From assembly GCA_015486775.1 (NCBI GenBank), contig WFRA01000028.1, positions 1-5,142 of the forward strand: DNA of 5,142 nt. Reading direction: 5' to 3'. Positions 1-5,142 of the stretch are shown one piece after another (the first letter of the stretch is position 1; each line of letters begins with the position of its first letter). The stretch is from Kiritimatiellales bacterium (lineage in GTDB: Bacteria > Verrucomicrobiota > Kiritimatiellia > Kiritimatiellales > Pontiellaceae). The notes below the pieces were generated by a model. It worked only from the letters and a program-made list of their open reading frames with translations, was not told the DNA's origin and ran no database searches. The translations under genes were made by a program, and so were the position numbers.

Positions 1-348
1 ACCGCGCTCTTCTTCGGATCGTTTGCGGGGGTCTCGCTCTTTGCCAACCTGCTGGTGGTTCCGCTCACCTTTTGCATCGTGCTCTCCGGCTGGCTTTCTA
101 TTCTGGTGCCGGTGGCGTCGGAAATCTTCAACCATGCCGCGCTGGTCTTTATCGATAGCCTGCTTGGGACGGTTGGATTTTTGTCCAGGCTTCCCCATGC
201 CTATGTCCAGATCGACCCGCCGGCGCTGACGGGGCTCTTTTTCTGGTATGCCGGATGGATTGCCCTGCTTGTCCACGCCCGCACCGCGCGGCAGCGGATC
301 GCCTGCCTGGCCCTCGTTCTTTTTTCCCTGCTCTGGATGGCGGTCTAG
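1..348 (+). CDS. comEC: ComEC/Rec2-family competence membrane protein, C-terminal fragment
   Basis: The frame is open from base 1 and ends at TAG 346-348, giving the last 115 residues of a protein that begins outside the window. ComEC forms the inner-membrane channel that passes single-stranded DNA into the cytoplasm during natural transformation. The visible part is almost entirely hydrophobic, with about four membrane segments (roughly residues 9-38, 42-60, 77-95 and 99-115). It includes the stretch GSFAGVSLFANLLVVPL, which resembles the end of the ComEC competence domain, where an F-G-x-F...ANLL-x-VPL pattern is usual. The protein stops just after the last helix, so the C-terminal metallo-beta-lactamase domain of Bacillus-type ComEC is absent. 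ComEC homologues without that domain are known, so this need not be a truncation. Family assignment rests on a short fragment. Another polytopic membrane protein is possible but less likely. Confidence 0.72.
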   Translation, partial: TALFFGSFAGVSLFANLLVVPLTFCIVLSGWLSILVPVASEIFNHAALVFIDSLLGTVGFLSRLPHAYVQIDPPALTGLFFWYAGWIALLVHARTARQRIACLALVLFSLLWMAV

Positions 349-363
349 GCCACAAATCCCCGC

Positions 364-392
364 TTGTCTTCCTTCCGCCCACCCGCTACATT
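364..392 (+). promoter_or_regulatory. possible sigma70-type promoter ahead of ileS
   Basis: TTGTCT (364-369) and TACATT (387-392) are separated by exactly 17 bases, and each matches four of six consensus bases. Transcription would begin near 399, so the whole heptamer array at 418-487 would lie in the ileS leader RNA. The match is moderate and could be chance. No T-box leader elements (such as the TGGNACC core) are visible between 349 and 507, so tRNA-sensing control of ileS of the Firmicutes kind is not supported. Confidence 0.3.
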
Positions 393-417
393 CTGCGCTT
401 CCATTTTTTGAAGTTAG

Positions 418-487
418 GAAATACGCAATACGCAGTACGCAATACGAAATACGCAGTACGAAATACGAAATACGCAGTACGAAATAC
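418..487 (+). repeat. ten-unit tandem heptamer array, consensus G[AC]A[AG]TAC
   Basis: Seventy bases divide exactly into ten 7-base units with no gaps. In order they are GAAATAC, GCAATAC, GCAGTAC, GCAATAC, GAAATAC, GCAGTAC, GAAATAC, GAAATAC, GCAGTAC, GAAATAC. Only unit positions 2 and 4 vary, and only three unit types occur; G at position 4 is seen only with C at position 2. The array ends 20 bases before the ileS start codon, and the sequence just after it supplies the ileS Shine-Dalgarno (GAAAGG, 495-500). None of the three unit types creates a stop codon in any of the six frames. A shorter copy of the same family lies at 4727-4754. The form resembles the STRR heptamers of cyanobacteria. 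Function is unknown. Confidence 0.95.
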
Positions 488-507
488 AAACCACGAAAGG
501 CAAAGCC

Positions 508-3500
508 ATGTTCAAACCCATCCCAAGCAAAGTCAGTTTCCCCGGAATGGAGGAGGAGATCCTCAAGCTCTGGGAGGAGCAGGGCACCTTCAAGAAATCG
601 CTCGAAATCCGGAAGGGCGGCAAGGAGTTTGTCTTCTACGACGGCCCGCCGTTCGCCACCGGTCTGCCGCACTACGGCCACCTGCTCGCCGGAACGATCA
701 AGGACATCATCCCGCGCTACCAGGCGATGCGCGGCCACCATGTCTCCCGCCGCTTTGGCTGGGACTGCCACGGCCTGCCCATCGAGGCGCTGGCGCAGGA
801 GGCGCTCGGCCTCGCGGGCGCCCCCGCCATCCAGGAGGCGGGCGTGGACGTCTTCAACGAGCAGTGCCGCTCGATGGTCTCCAAATATGTCGAGGACTGG
901 GAAAAAACCGTCACCCGCATGGGGCGCTGGGTCGACTTTCAGAACGACTATAAAACCATGGACAAATCCTTCATGGAGACCATCTGGTGGGTCTTTTCCG
1001 AACTCTGGAAGCAGGGGCGCATCTACAAGGCGCACCGCATCATGCCCTACAGCTGGAAGCTCAACACGCCGCTCTCCAATTTCGAGGCCGGCCGCAACTA
1101 CCAGGATGTGCAGGATCCGGCCGTCACCGTCCGCGTCCACCTCAAGGACTTTGAGTTTGAAAACGCCAGTGCGCTCATCTGGACTACCACCCCCTGGACT
1201 CTGCCGGGCAACCTCGCCATCTGCGCCGGGCCGGAGATCGACTATGTCGCGCTCAAGGACAAGGAGACCCACGAAATCTTCTTGCTGGCCCAGGCACGTG
1301 TTTCCGCCTACTATAAGAAGGAAGAGGAATACGAGATCCTCAAATCCTACAAGGGTGCCGAACTCAAGGGGTTGAAATACGAGCCCATCTTTGACTTTTT
1401 TGCCGACAATCCCAACTCGTTCCAGATCCTCAACGACGACTTTGTCTCGACCGAGGATGGCACCGGCATCGTTCACATGGCACCCGCCTACGGCGAGGAT
1501 GACTACCGCATCTGCCGCGCCGTCGACATTCCGCTGGTCGATCCGCTCGACGAGGATTGCAAGTTTACCGCGCAGGTTCCCGACTATGAAGGACAGTTCT
1601 GCAAGGAGGCCGACAAGGCTATTATCAAGGCACTCAAGCACGGCGGCAAGCTGATCCACCAGAGCACCATCCAGCATAGCTATCCCTTCTGCGAGCGCAC
1701 CGACACCCCGCTGATCTACCGCGCCATCGACGCCTGGTATGTGCGCGTGGAGGATCTGCGCGAGCGGATGCTCAAGCACAACGCCACCATCCACTGGATG
1801 CCCGGCCACGTCGGCGAAAAGCGCTTTGCCAACTGGCTGGCCAATGCCAACGACTGGAACATTTCGCGCAATCGCTTCTGGGGTTCCTGCATGCCGGTCT
1901 GGGTGAATGTCGACGATAAATCCGACATGATCTGCGTCTCGTCCGCCGCCGAGCTCGAAGAGCTATCCGGCCAAAAGGTCGAGGACTTGCACAAGCACCA
2001 CGTCGACAAAATTCTCATTCAGCGCGACGGCAAGACCTACAAGCGCACCCCCGAGGTGCTCGACTGCTGGTTCGAGTCCGGCTCCATGCCCTACGCCCAG
2101 AACCACTATCCCTTCGACAACAAAGAACACTTCGAGGCCAATTTTCCCGCCGACTTTATCGCCGAGGGGCTCGACCAGACCCGCGGCTGGTTCTACACGC
2201 TCATGGTGCTCTCCACCGCGCTCTTCGACAAGCCCGCCTTCAAAAACGTGGTCGTTAACGGCCTCGTGCTGGCCGAGGACGGGCTGAAGATGAGCAAGCG
2301 GCTCAAGAACTACCCCGACCCCATCCACGTCATCAACGAATATGGCGCGGACGCCCTGCGCCTCTACATGATCTACTCCCCCGTCGTCCGCGCCGAGTCC
2401 CTGCGCTTTGCGGAGGAGGGTGTGAAGCACTCGCTCCGCCACCTGCTGCTGCCCTGGTGGAACGCATATTCCTTCTTTATCACCTACGCCAATATCGACG
2501 GCTGGACGCCGGAGCAATCGGTGCCGGAGCGCGACAACCTGATGGATCGCTGGATTCAAAGCTCGCTCGCGAGGCTTGAACAGCAAGTGACCGATGCGAT
2601 GGATCGCTACGATCTCCAGGCCGCCGTCCGCCCGTTCGTCCAGTTTATCGACGACCTGACCAACTGGTACATTCGCCGCTCCCGCCGCCGCTTCTGGAAG
2701 AGCGAGGACGACGGCGACAAGATGCAGGCCTACTCCACGCTCTACGAAGTGCTGCTCGGCCTCAGCAAAATTGCCGCTCCCTTCACCCCCTTCATCTCCG
2801 AGACGATCTATCAAAACCTCCGCACGGACGCCATGCCGGAATCCGTGCACCTCTGCAACTTCCCGACCGCCGCCGATGCCCGGCGCGACGAGGTGCTCGA
2901 AGCCCAGATGGCCATCGTCATGAATGCCGTCGAGCAGGGCCGCGCGCTGCGCGCCGAATACAAACTCAAAAACCGCCAGCCGCTCGCCAAAATGTTTGTG
3001 GTGTGCGACGACGAAAAGCTGCTGGCCAACATCCAAGCCTTGGAAAACCTGATCTCCGACGAGTTGAATGTGCGCGAGGTCGAATTTTCCACCGACTCCT
3101 CCGAGCTCGCCACCATCCGGGCCAAGCCCAACTTCAAGCAGCTCGGTCCCAAACTTGGGCCGCTGATGAAAAAAGCGGTTCCAATGATTGGAAGTTTGTC
3201 CGGCGAACAGATCGCCGCGCTCTCCGCCGGCGAAATCGTGGCCGTGGAGCTCGAAGGGAAAACCATCGAACTGACCGCCGCCGACATCGAGGTGGTGCGC
3301 ATTCCGAAAGAGGGTCTGGCCGTGAGCGCCGAGGGTTCGCTGGTGGTGGGGCTCGATACGCAGCTCGACGACGGCTTGCTTACCGAGGGGCTGGCGCGGG
3401 AGTTGGTACACACCATCCAGAACCTTCGCAAGGAGATGGACCTCGAAGTCACCCAGCGCATCCGCATTGCATTTTCCGGTGACGAGGCGGTTGGCGCGGC

Positions 3501-3642
3501 GGTTGCCAAATATAGCGACTATATCAAGGCGGAGACCCTGGCGCTGGCCTGCGAGGAGCAGTCCGGGGCGGGGGATGGAAACCTCGGATGCAATTTGAAC
3601 GGGCACGCATGTTCCCTGTCTATTGCGCCGACCGAACAATAG
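508..3642 (+). CDS. ileS: isoleucine--tRNA ligase, eukaryote-like (IleS2) type
   Basis: This complete 1044-residue class I synthetase charges tRNA-Ile with isoleucine in the cytoplasm. The catalytic HIGH motif is HYGH (residues 55-58) within PPFATGLPHYGHLLAGTIKD, followed by GWDCHGLP (84-91). The CP1 editing domain, which hydrolyses Val-tRNA-Ile, carries TTTPWTLPGN (226-235) and GTGIVHMAPAYGEDD (318-332) with its conserved acidic end. WNISRNRFWG (450-459), DCWFESGS (519-526) and the second catalytic motif KMSKR (594-598) follow in order. The anticodon-binding domain includes NWYIRRSRRRFW (719-730). The C-terminal part, with LKNRQPL near 820, resembles the DUF5915 region of long IleRS and lacks a Cys-pair zinc finger. 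Length, KMSKR and the missing finger indicate the eukaryote-like clade, many of whose members resist mupirocin. The ATG follows GAAAGG by 7 bases. Nothing looks broken. Confidence 0.98.
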   Translation: MFKPIPSKVSFPGMEEEILKLWEEQGTFKKSLEIRKGGKEFVFYDGPPFATGLPHYGHLLAGTIKDIIPRYQAMRGHHVSRRFGWDCHGLPIEALAQEALGLAGAPAIQEAGVDVFNEQCRSMVSKYVEDWEKTVTRMGRWVDFQNDYKTMDKSFMETIWWVFSELWKQGRIYKAHRIMPYSWKLNTPLSNFEAGRNYQDVQDPAVTVRVHLKDFEFENASALIWTTTPWTLPGNLAICAGPEIDYVALKDKETHEIFLLAQARVSAYYKKEEEYEILKSYKGAELKGLKYEPIFDFFADNPNSFQILNDDFVSTEDGTGIVHMAPAYGEDDYRICRAVDIPLVDPLDEDCKFTAQVPDYEGQFCKEADKAIIKALKHGGKLIHQSTIQHSYPFCERTDTPLIYRAIDAWYVRVEDLRERMLKHNATIHWMPGHVGEKRFANWLANANDWNISRNRFWGSCMPVWVNVDDKSDMICVSSAAELEELSGQKVEDLHKHHVDKILIQRDGKTYKRTPEVLDCWFESGSMPYAQNHYPFDNKEHFEANFPADFIAEGLDQTRGWFYTLMVLSTALFDKPAFKNVVVNGLVLAEDGLKMSKRLKNYPDPIHVINEYGADALRLYMIYSPVVRAESLRFAEEGVKHSLRHLLLPWWNAYSFFITYANIDGWTPEQSVPERDNLMDRWIQSSLARLEQQVTDAMDRYDLQAAVRPFVQFIDDLTNWYIRRSRRRFWKSEDDGDKMQAYSTLYEVLLGLSKIAAPFTPFISETIYQNLRTDAMPESVHLCNFPTAADARRDEVLEAQMAIVMNAVEQGRALRAEYKLKNRQPLAKMFVVCDDEKLLANIQALENLISDELNVREVEFSTDSSELATIRAKPNFKQLGPKLGPLMKKAVPMIGSLSGEQIAALSAGEIVAVELEGKTIELTAADIEVVRIPKEGLAVSAEGSLVVGLDTQLDDGLLTEGLARELVHTIQNLRKEMDLEVTQRIRIAFSGDEAVGAAVAKYSDYIKAETLALACEEQSGAGDGNLGCNLNGHACSLSIAPTEQ

Positions 3643-3655
3643 GCGGATATGGGCG

Positions 3656-3684
3656 TTGACAGCCGGTTGGGCAGATGATAAACA
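3656..3684 (+). promoter_or_regulatory. possible promoter for the DksA-like/lspA/miaA operon
   Basis: TTGACA at 3656-3661 is a perfect -35 consensus. The best-placed -10 is TAAACA at 3679-3684 (17-base spacer, three of six matches). GATAAA at 3677-3682 matches four of six but with a 15-base spacer. Transcription would begin near 3690. The site starts 13 bases after the ileS stop, which suits a promoter that lets the downstream genes be expressed independently of ileS. The weak -10 limits confidence. Confidence 0.4.
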
Positions 3685-3692
3685 CCCAACCC
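3665..3692 (+). promoter_or_regulatory. upstream hairpin that competes with the putative terminator
   Basis: GGTTGGG (3665-3671) is perfectly complementary to CCCAACC (3685-3691), giving a 7-bp stem with a 13-base loop. The downstream arm is also used by the terminator-like hairpin at 3686-3707, so the two structures cannot form together. This is the geometry of an antiterminator/terminator pair. It would exist only in RNA reading through from ileS, because the internal promoter would start transcription downstream of the first arm. The complementarity is seen directly; the regulatory role is inference. Confidence 0.3.
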
Positions 3693-3718
3693 TTTAATCC
3701 GGGTTGGATCAATTTTTT
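3686..3718 (+). terminator. possible rho-independent terminator after ileS
   Basis: CCAACCC (3686-3692) and GGGTTGG (3701-3707) form a perfect 7-bp stem with an 8-base loop (TTTAATCC). ATCAA follows, then six T's (3713-3718). It lies 44 bases after the ileS stop and 20 bases before the next start codon. The five bases between stem and T-run are more than in a classic intrinsic terminator, so it may be weak or conditional. It could instead be a 5' leader stem-loop of the next gene. Confidence 0.42.
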
Positions 3719-3724
3719 GGACTT

Positions 3725-3730
3725 GAGAGG
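3725..3730 (+). promoter_or_regulatory. Shine-Dalgarno deciding the start of the DksA-like gene
   Basis: GAGAGG ends 7 bases before ATG 3738. The only other in-frame ATG (3675) lies upstream of the hairpin and inside the candidate promoter, with no comparable purine-rich site. The 21 residues it would add do not look like a DksA-family N-terminus. The start at 3738 is therefore preferred. Confidence 0.75.
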
Positions 3731-3737
3731 CGTAAAA

Positions 3738-4229
3738 ATGGCTACTAAAAAGAGTGTGAAAAAGGCGGCGGCGAAGAATGCTTCTTCGGTGGCCGTATCG
3801 GGCGGAGCCCCGCTGAGCGGAAAGATCAAGAAAAACAAGTATTTCAAGATTTCCCAGCTCCGGGATCAGCTCGACCGCCTGTTGCAGCTGCGCGAACGCA
3901 TCTCCGGCGAAATCCTGTCCATCTCGGCCAATTCGCTCGCCCCCACCGAGCGCGACCCGTCGCTCTCCGACCAGGGCACCGACACCTTCGACCGCGAGTT
4001 TGCCCTCAACCAGCTTAGCTCCGAGCAGGATGTCCTTTTCGAGATCGATTCCGCCATCCGCCGACTGGAGGAAGGCACCTACGGCATCTGCGAAATCAGC
4101 GGGGAGCCCATCAATATCGAACGCCTCCAGGCGCTTCCCTACGTGCGCTACACCATCGCCACGCAGTCCGAGCTTGAAAAGGGCAACTCCACCTACCGCC
4201 CCTTCGGCGCGTCCATCCACGGAATGTAG
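3738..4229 (+). CDS. DksA/TraR-family regulator with degenerate zinc finger
   Basis: This is a complete 163-residue protein. DksA/TraR proteins insert a coiled coil into the RNA polymerase secondary channel and modulate initiation, often together with ppGpp. A Lys/Ala-rich basic tail (residues 1-37) precedes helical segments at about 38-56 and 86-112, which would form the coiled-coil hairpin. The tip region reads DQGTDTFDREFAL, as in other TraR-type members, rather than the E. coli DxxDxA motif. The C-terminal finger fold is recognisable (YGICEISGEPI...RLQALPYVRYT), but the four zinc positions are C118, S121, T139 and T142. Their spacing is that of E. coli DksA C114, C117, C135 and C138, with three of four cysteines replaced, so zinc binding is unlikely. 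lspA begins 18 bases downstream, and dksA-lspA adjacency is also known in Chlamydia. The exact target is unproven. Confidence 0.9.
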   Translation: MATKKSVKKAAAKNASSVAVSGGAPLSGKIKKNKYFKISQLRDQLDRLLQLRERISGEILSISANSLAPTERDPSLSDQGTDTFDREFALNQLSSEQDVLFEIDSAIRRLEEGTYGICEISGEPINIERLQALPYVRYTIATQSELEKGNSTYRPFGASIHGM

Positions 4230-4247
4230 CCCAGCCGGAGCGAACGC

Positions 4248-4727
4248 ATGCTTGTAATCCTGCTCGGCCTGGCGATTCTGCTTCTGGATCAGATCACCAA
4301 GCAGGCCATCCGGGCAAACTTTGCCTACGGCGAATCCCGTCCGGTTATCGAAGGGTTCTTCAACCTCGTCTATGTCCGCAACGACGGCGCCGCCTGGAAT
4401 GTTCTCAGCGGGCAGAGCCTCGTCCTGATCCTCATCTCCGTGGCCGTCCTCGTGCTGCTCGTCGTCTACCGCCGCTCCTTCCTCCAGGAGACCCTCCCGC
4501 ACCGGGTCATGCTCGGCCTGATGCTCGGCGGCATCGTCGGCAACCTCGTCGACCGCATCCGTTTCGGCTGGGTCACCGACTTCCTCGACTTTGAATTCGG
4601 CACCTACCACTATCCCTCCTTCAACGTCGCCGACTCCGCCATCTGCATCGCCGTCGCCCTCTACATCATCACCAACTTGCTGGGCAAGGAGCGGGGAACC
4701 GGGAGCGGGGAGCAGGAAGATGGCTAG
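4248..4727 (+). CDS. lspA: lipoprotein signal peptidase (signal peptidase II)
   Basis: This is a complete 159-residue inner-membrane aspartyl protease that cleaves the signal peptide from diacylglyceryl-modified prolipoproteins, after Lgt and before Lnt. Four membrane segments are visible, at about residues 1-13, 57-74, 87-104 and 129-146. Family motifs appear in order: LLLDQITK (11-18), VRNDGAAW (43-50), GNLVDRIRFGWVTDFLDF (98-115) and FNVADS (125-130). The catalytic pair is D111 and D129, corresponding to D124 and D143 in the Pseudomonas enzyme. ATG 4248 follows GGAG (4237-4240) by 7 bases. The polar tail after residue 146 (GKERGTGSGEQEDG) is not a conserved part of the family, and most of it is encoded by a heptamer repeat array (4688-4715). 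The gene overlaps the start of miaA by 8 bases, indicating translational coupling. Confidence 0.97.
   Translation: MLVILLGLAILLLDQITKQAIRANFAYGESRPVIEGFFNLVYVRNDGAAWNVLSGQSLVLILISVAVLVLLVVYRRSFLQETLPHRVMLGLMLGGIVGNLVDRIRFGWVTDFLDFEFGTYHYPSFNVADSAICIAVALYIITNLLGKERGTGSGEQEDG
4688..4715 (+). repeat. four-unit tandem heptamer array, consensus GGAGCGG
   Basis: The 28 bases divide into GGAGCGG, GGAACCG, GGAGCGG and GGAGCAG. The array lies wholly within lspA, where it encodes most of the polar C-terminal tail. Its last unit provides GGAG (4709-4712), 7 bases before the miaA start codon. It differs in sequence from the G[AC]A[AG]TAC family but shares the 7-base period, and it has the same unit count as the array that follows 11 bases later. 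Confidence 0.75.
4709..4712 (+). promoter_or_regulatory. Shine-Dalgarno for miaA, supplied by a repeat unit
   Basis: GGAG ends 7 bases before ATG 4720 and lies in the last GGAGCGG-family unit. It supports ATG 4720 as the miaA start. No other ATG or TTG precedes the P-loop in frame, and the in-frame GTG at 4774 would remove the beta strand that must come before GPTASGKS. Confidence 0.6.
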
Positions 4728-5142
4728 CGATACGCAATACGTAGTACGCAATACGCCTTGTGCCTTTTTCCTCGTGGGTCCGACCGCCTCCGGCAAGAGC
4801 GCGGTGGCGCAGCACATCGCCGAGCTCGAAGGGCGCCCGATTGTCTCCGCCGACTCCATGAACCTATATAGAGGCATGGACATCGGTACCGCCAAGCCCT
4901 CCGCCGCCGAGCGCAATGCGGTGACGTATTGGGGGGTGGACATCGTAGCGCCCACCGAAAAATTCAGTGTCGCCAGCTATCTGGACGCGGTGCGCCCCGC
5001 CTTCGAATCCGCCCGCCCGCCCATTGTCGTCGGCGGTACCGGCCTCTACATTAAATGCCTCACCGAAGGGTTTGACGACGTGCCGCCCGAAAACGCCGCC
5101 CTGCGCGCCGAGCTCGAAACGCTCGGTTTCCAAGCCTTGGAA
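4720..5142 (+). CDS. miaA: tRNA dimethylallyltransferase (tRNA A37 isopentenyltransferase), N-terminal part
   Basis: The first 141 codons are present and the gene continues past the right edge. MiaA transfers a dimethylallyl group from DMAPP to N6 of A37 in tRNAs reading UNN codons, which steadies codon pairing. The P-loop GPTASGKS (residues 20-27) is intact, followed by SADSMNLYRGMDIGTAKP (43-60), FSVASYLDAV (82-91) and PIVVGGTGLYI (101-111), all in family order. Two deviations stand out: N48 where Gln is common (SMQxYR), and YWGVDI (70-75) where family members usually have a His-containing HHLID-like segment. Residues 3-12 (SDTQYVVRNT) are encoded by a heptamer repeat array, so the true N-terminus has been replaced or extended by repeat sequence. 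The ATG overlaps the lspA stop in an 8-base overlap. Function is confident; the exact start is less so. Confidence 0.93.
   Translation, partial: MASDTQYVVRNTPCAFFLVGPTASGKSAVAQHIAELEGRPIVSADSMNLYRGMDIGTAKPSAAERNAVTYWGVDIVAPTEKFSVASYLDAVRPAFESARPPIVVGGTGLYIKCLTEGFDDVPPENAALRAELETLGFQALE
4727..4754 (+). repeat. four-unit heptamer array of the G[AC]A[AG]TAC family inside miaA
   Basis: The units are GCGATAC, GCAATAC, GTAGTAC and GCAATAC. The 26 bases at 4730-4755 match 421-446 in the array ahead of ileS with a single mismatch, at 4742 (T) versus 433 (C). The array begins at the last base of the lspA stop codon and encodes most of residues 3-12 of MiaA. The GTAGTAC unit contains TAG in one frame, but the miaA frame reads it as GTA GTA and stays open. 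Confidence 0.9.

Noticed and set aside
398..413. CTTC/GAAG inverted repeat around a T-run, considered as a comEC terminator
   Set aside because: The stem is only 4 bp and the T's lie in the loop rather than after the stem, so it does not have terminator form.
418..487. Array considered as a CRISPR or origin iteron cluster
   Set aside because: The units are contiguous 7-mers with no spacers, so it is not CRISPR. No DnaA boxes, AT-rich unwinding region or replication gene is nearby.
349..507. T-box riboswitch ahead of ileS
   Set aside because: No TGGNACC-type T-box core, specifier stem or terminator helix is visible, and most of the space is taken by repeats.
248..1375. Long + strand open frames running through the heptamer array into ileS in other frames
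   Set aside because: They stay open because the array has no stops and ileS is GC-rich. The translations are Arg/Ser/Pro-rich and out of frame with ileS.
1963..3639. 558-codon open frame on the - strand opposite ileS
   Set aside because: It mirrors the codon periodicity of a GC-rich gene with an intact, motif-complete protein on the + strand. Its translation is low-complexity (rich in G, V, E and H) and shows no recognisable domain.
3675..3737. Earlier in-frame ATG for the DksA-like gene
   Set aside because: It falls inside the candidate promoter and upstream of the hairpins and has no good Shine-Dalgarno. ATG 3738 has GAGAGG at ideal spacing.
3519..4955. 478-codon open frame on the - strand spanning the ileS end to miaA
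   Set aside because: It lies antisense to four well-supported genes and crosses the intergenic regulatory region. The translation is biased and domain-free, so it is a shadow frame.

Overview
The window is a compact, GC-rich bacterial housekeeping segment. All genes lie on the + strand: the 3' end of a comEC/rec2-type competence membrane protein gene, a complete ileS, a DksA/TraR-family regulator gene, a complete lspA, and the 5' part of miaA, which runs off the right edge. The long IleRS of the eukaryote-like (IleS2) type, the ileS - DksA-like - lspA order, and a DksA-like protein that has lost most of its zinc ligands suggest a member of the PVC superphylum, with Kiritimatiellota or Verrucomicrobiota most likely. 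Bacteroidota share part of this gene order. The lineage call is an inference from family resemblance and no search was run.

Layout. Positions 1-348 encode the last membrane helices of ComEC. Positions 349-507 are intergenic and hold a possible promoter (364-392) and ten tandem heptamers (418-487) directly ahead of the ileS ribosome binding site. ileS fills 508-3642. The 95-base gap at 3643-3737 holds a perfect TTGACA -35 box, a 7-bp hairpin followed by six T's, a competing upstream hairpin, and a strong Shine-Dalgarno for the next gene. The DksA-like gene (3738-4229) and lspA (4248-4727) are 18 bases apart. lspA and miaA (4720 onward) overlap by 8 bases, so the last three genes look like one operon.

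How the genes relate. IleRS charges tRNA-Ile, MiaA modifies A37 of tRNAs that read UNN codons, the DksA-like protein probably acts on RNA polymerase in growth-rate or stringent control, and LspA matures lipoproteins. Together they form a translation and envelope housekeeping cluster. ComEC belongs to DNA uptake and appears to be a separate unit upstream.

The most unusual content is the repeats. Two unrelated families of 7-base tandem repeats occur. One (consensus G[AC]A[AG]TAC) lies upstream of ileS and again inside the first codons of miaA. The other (consensus GGAGCGG) encodes the LspA C-terminal tail and supplies the miaA ribosome binding site. At the lspA/miaA junction both arrays have exactly four units and lie 11 bases apart on either side of the start codon. 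They resemble in form the short tandemly repeated repetitive (STRR) heptamers known from cyanobacteria. No phage, IS element, CRISPR array, tRNA or rRNA is visible, and I see no clear new multi-gene system.
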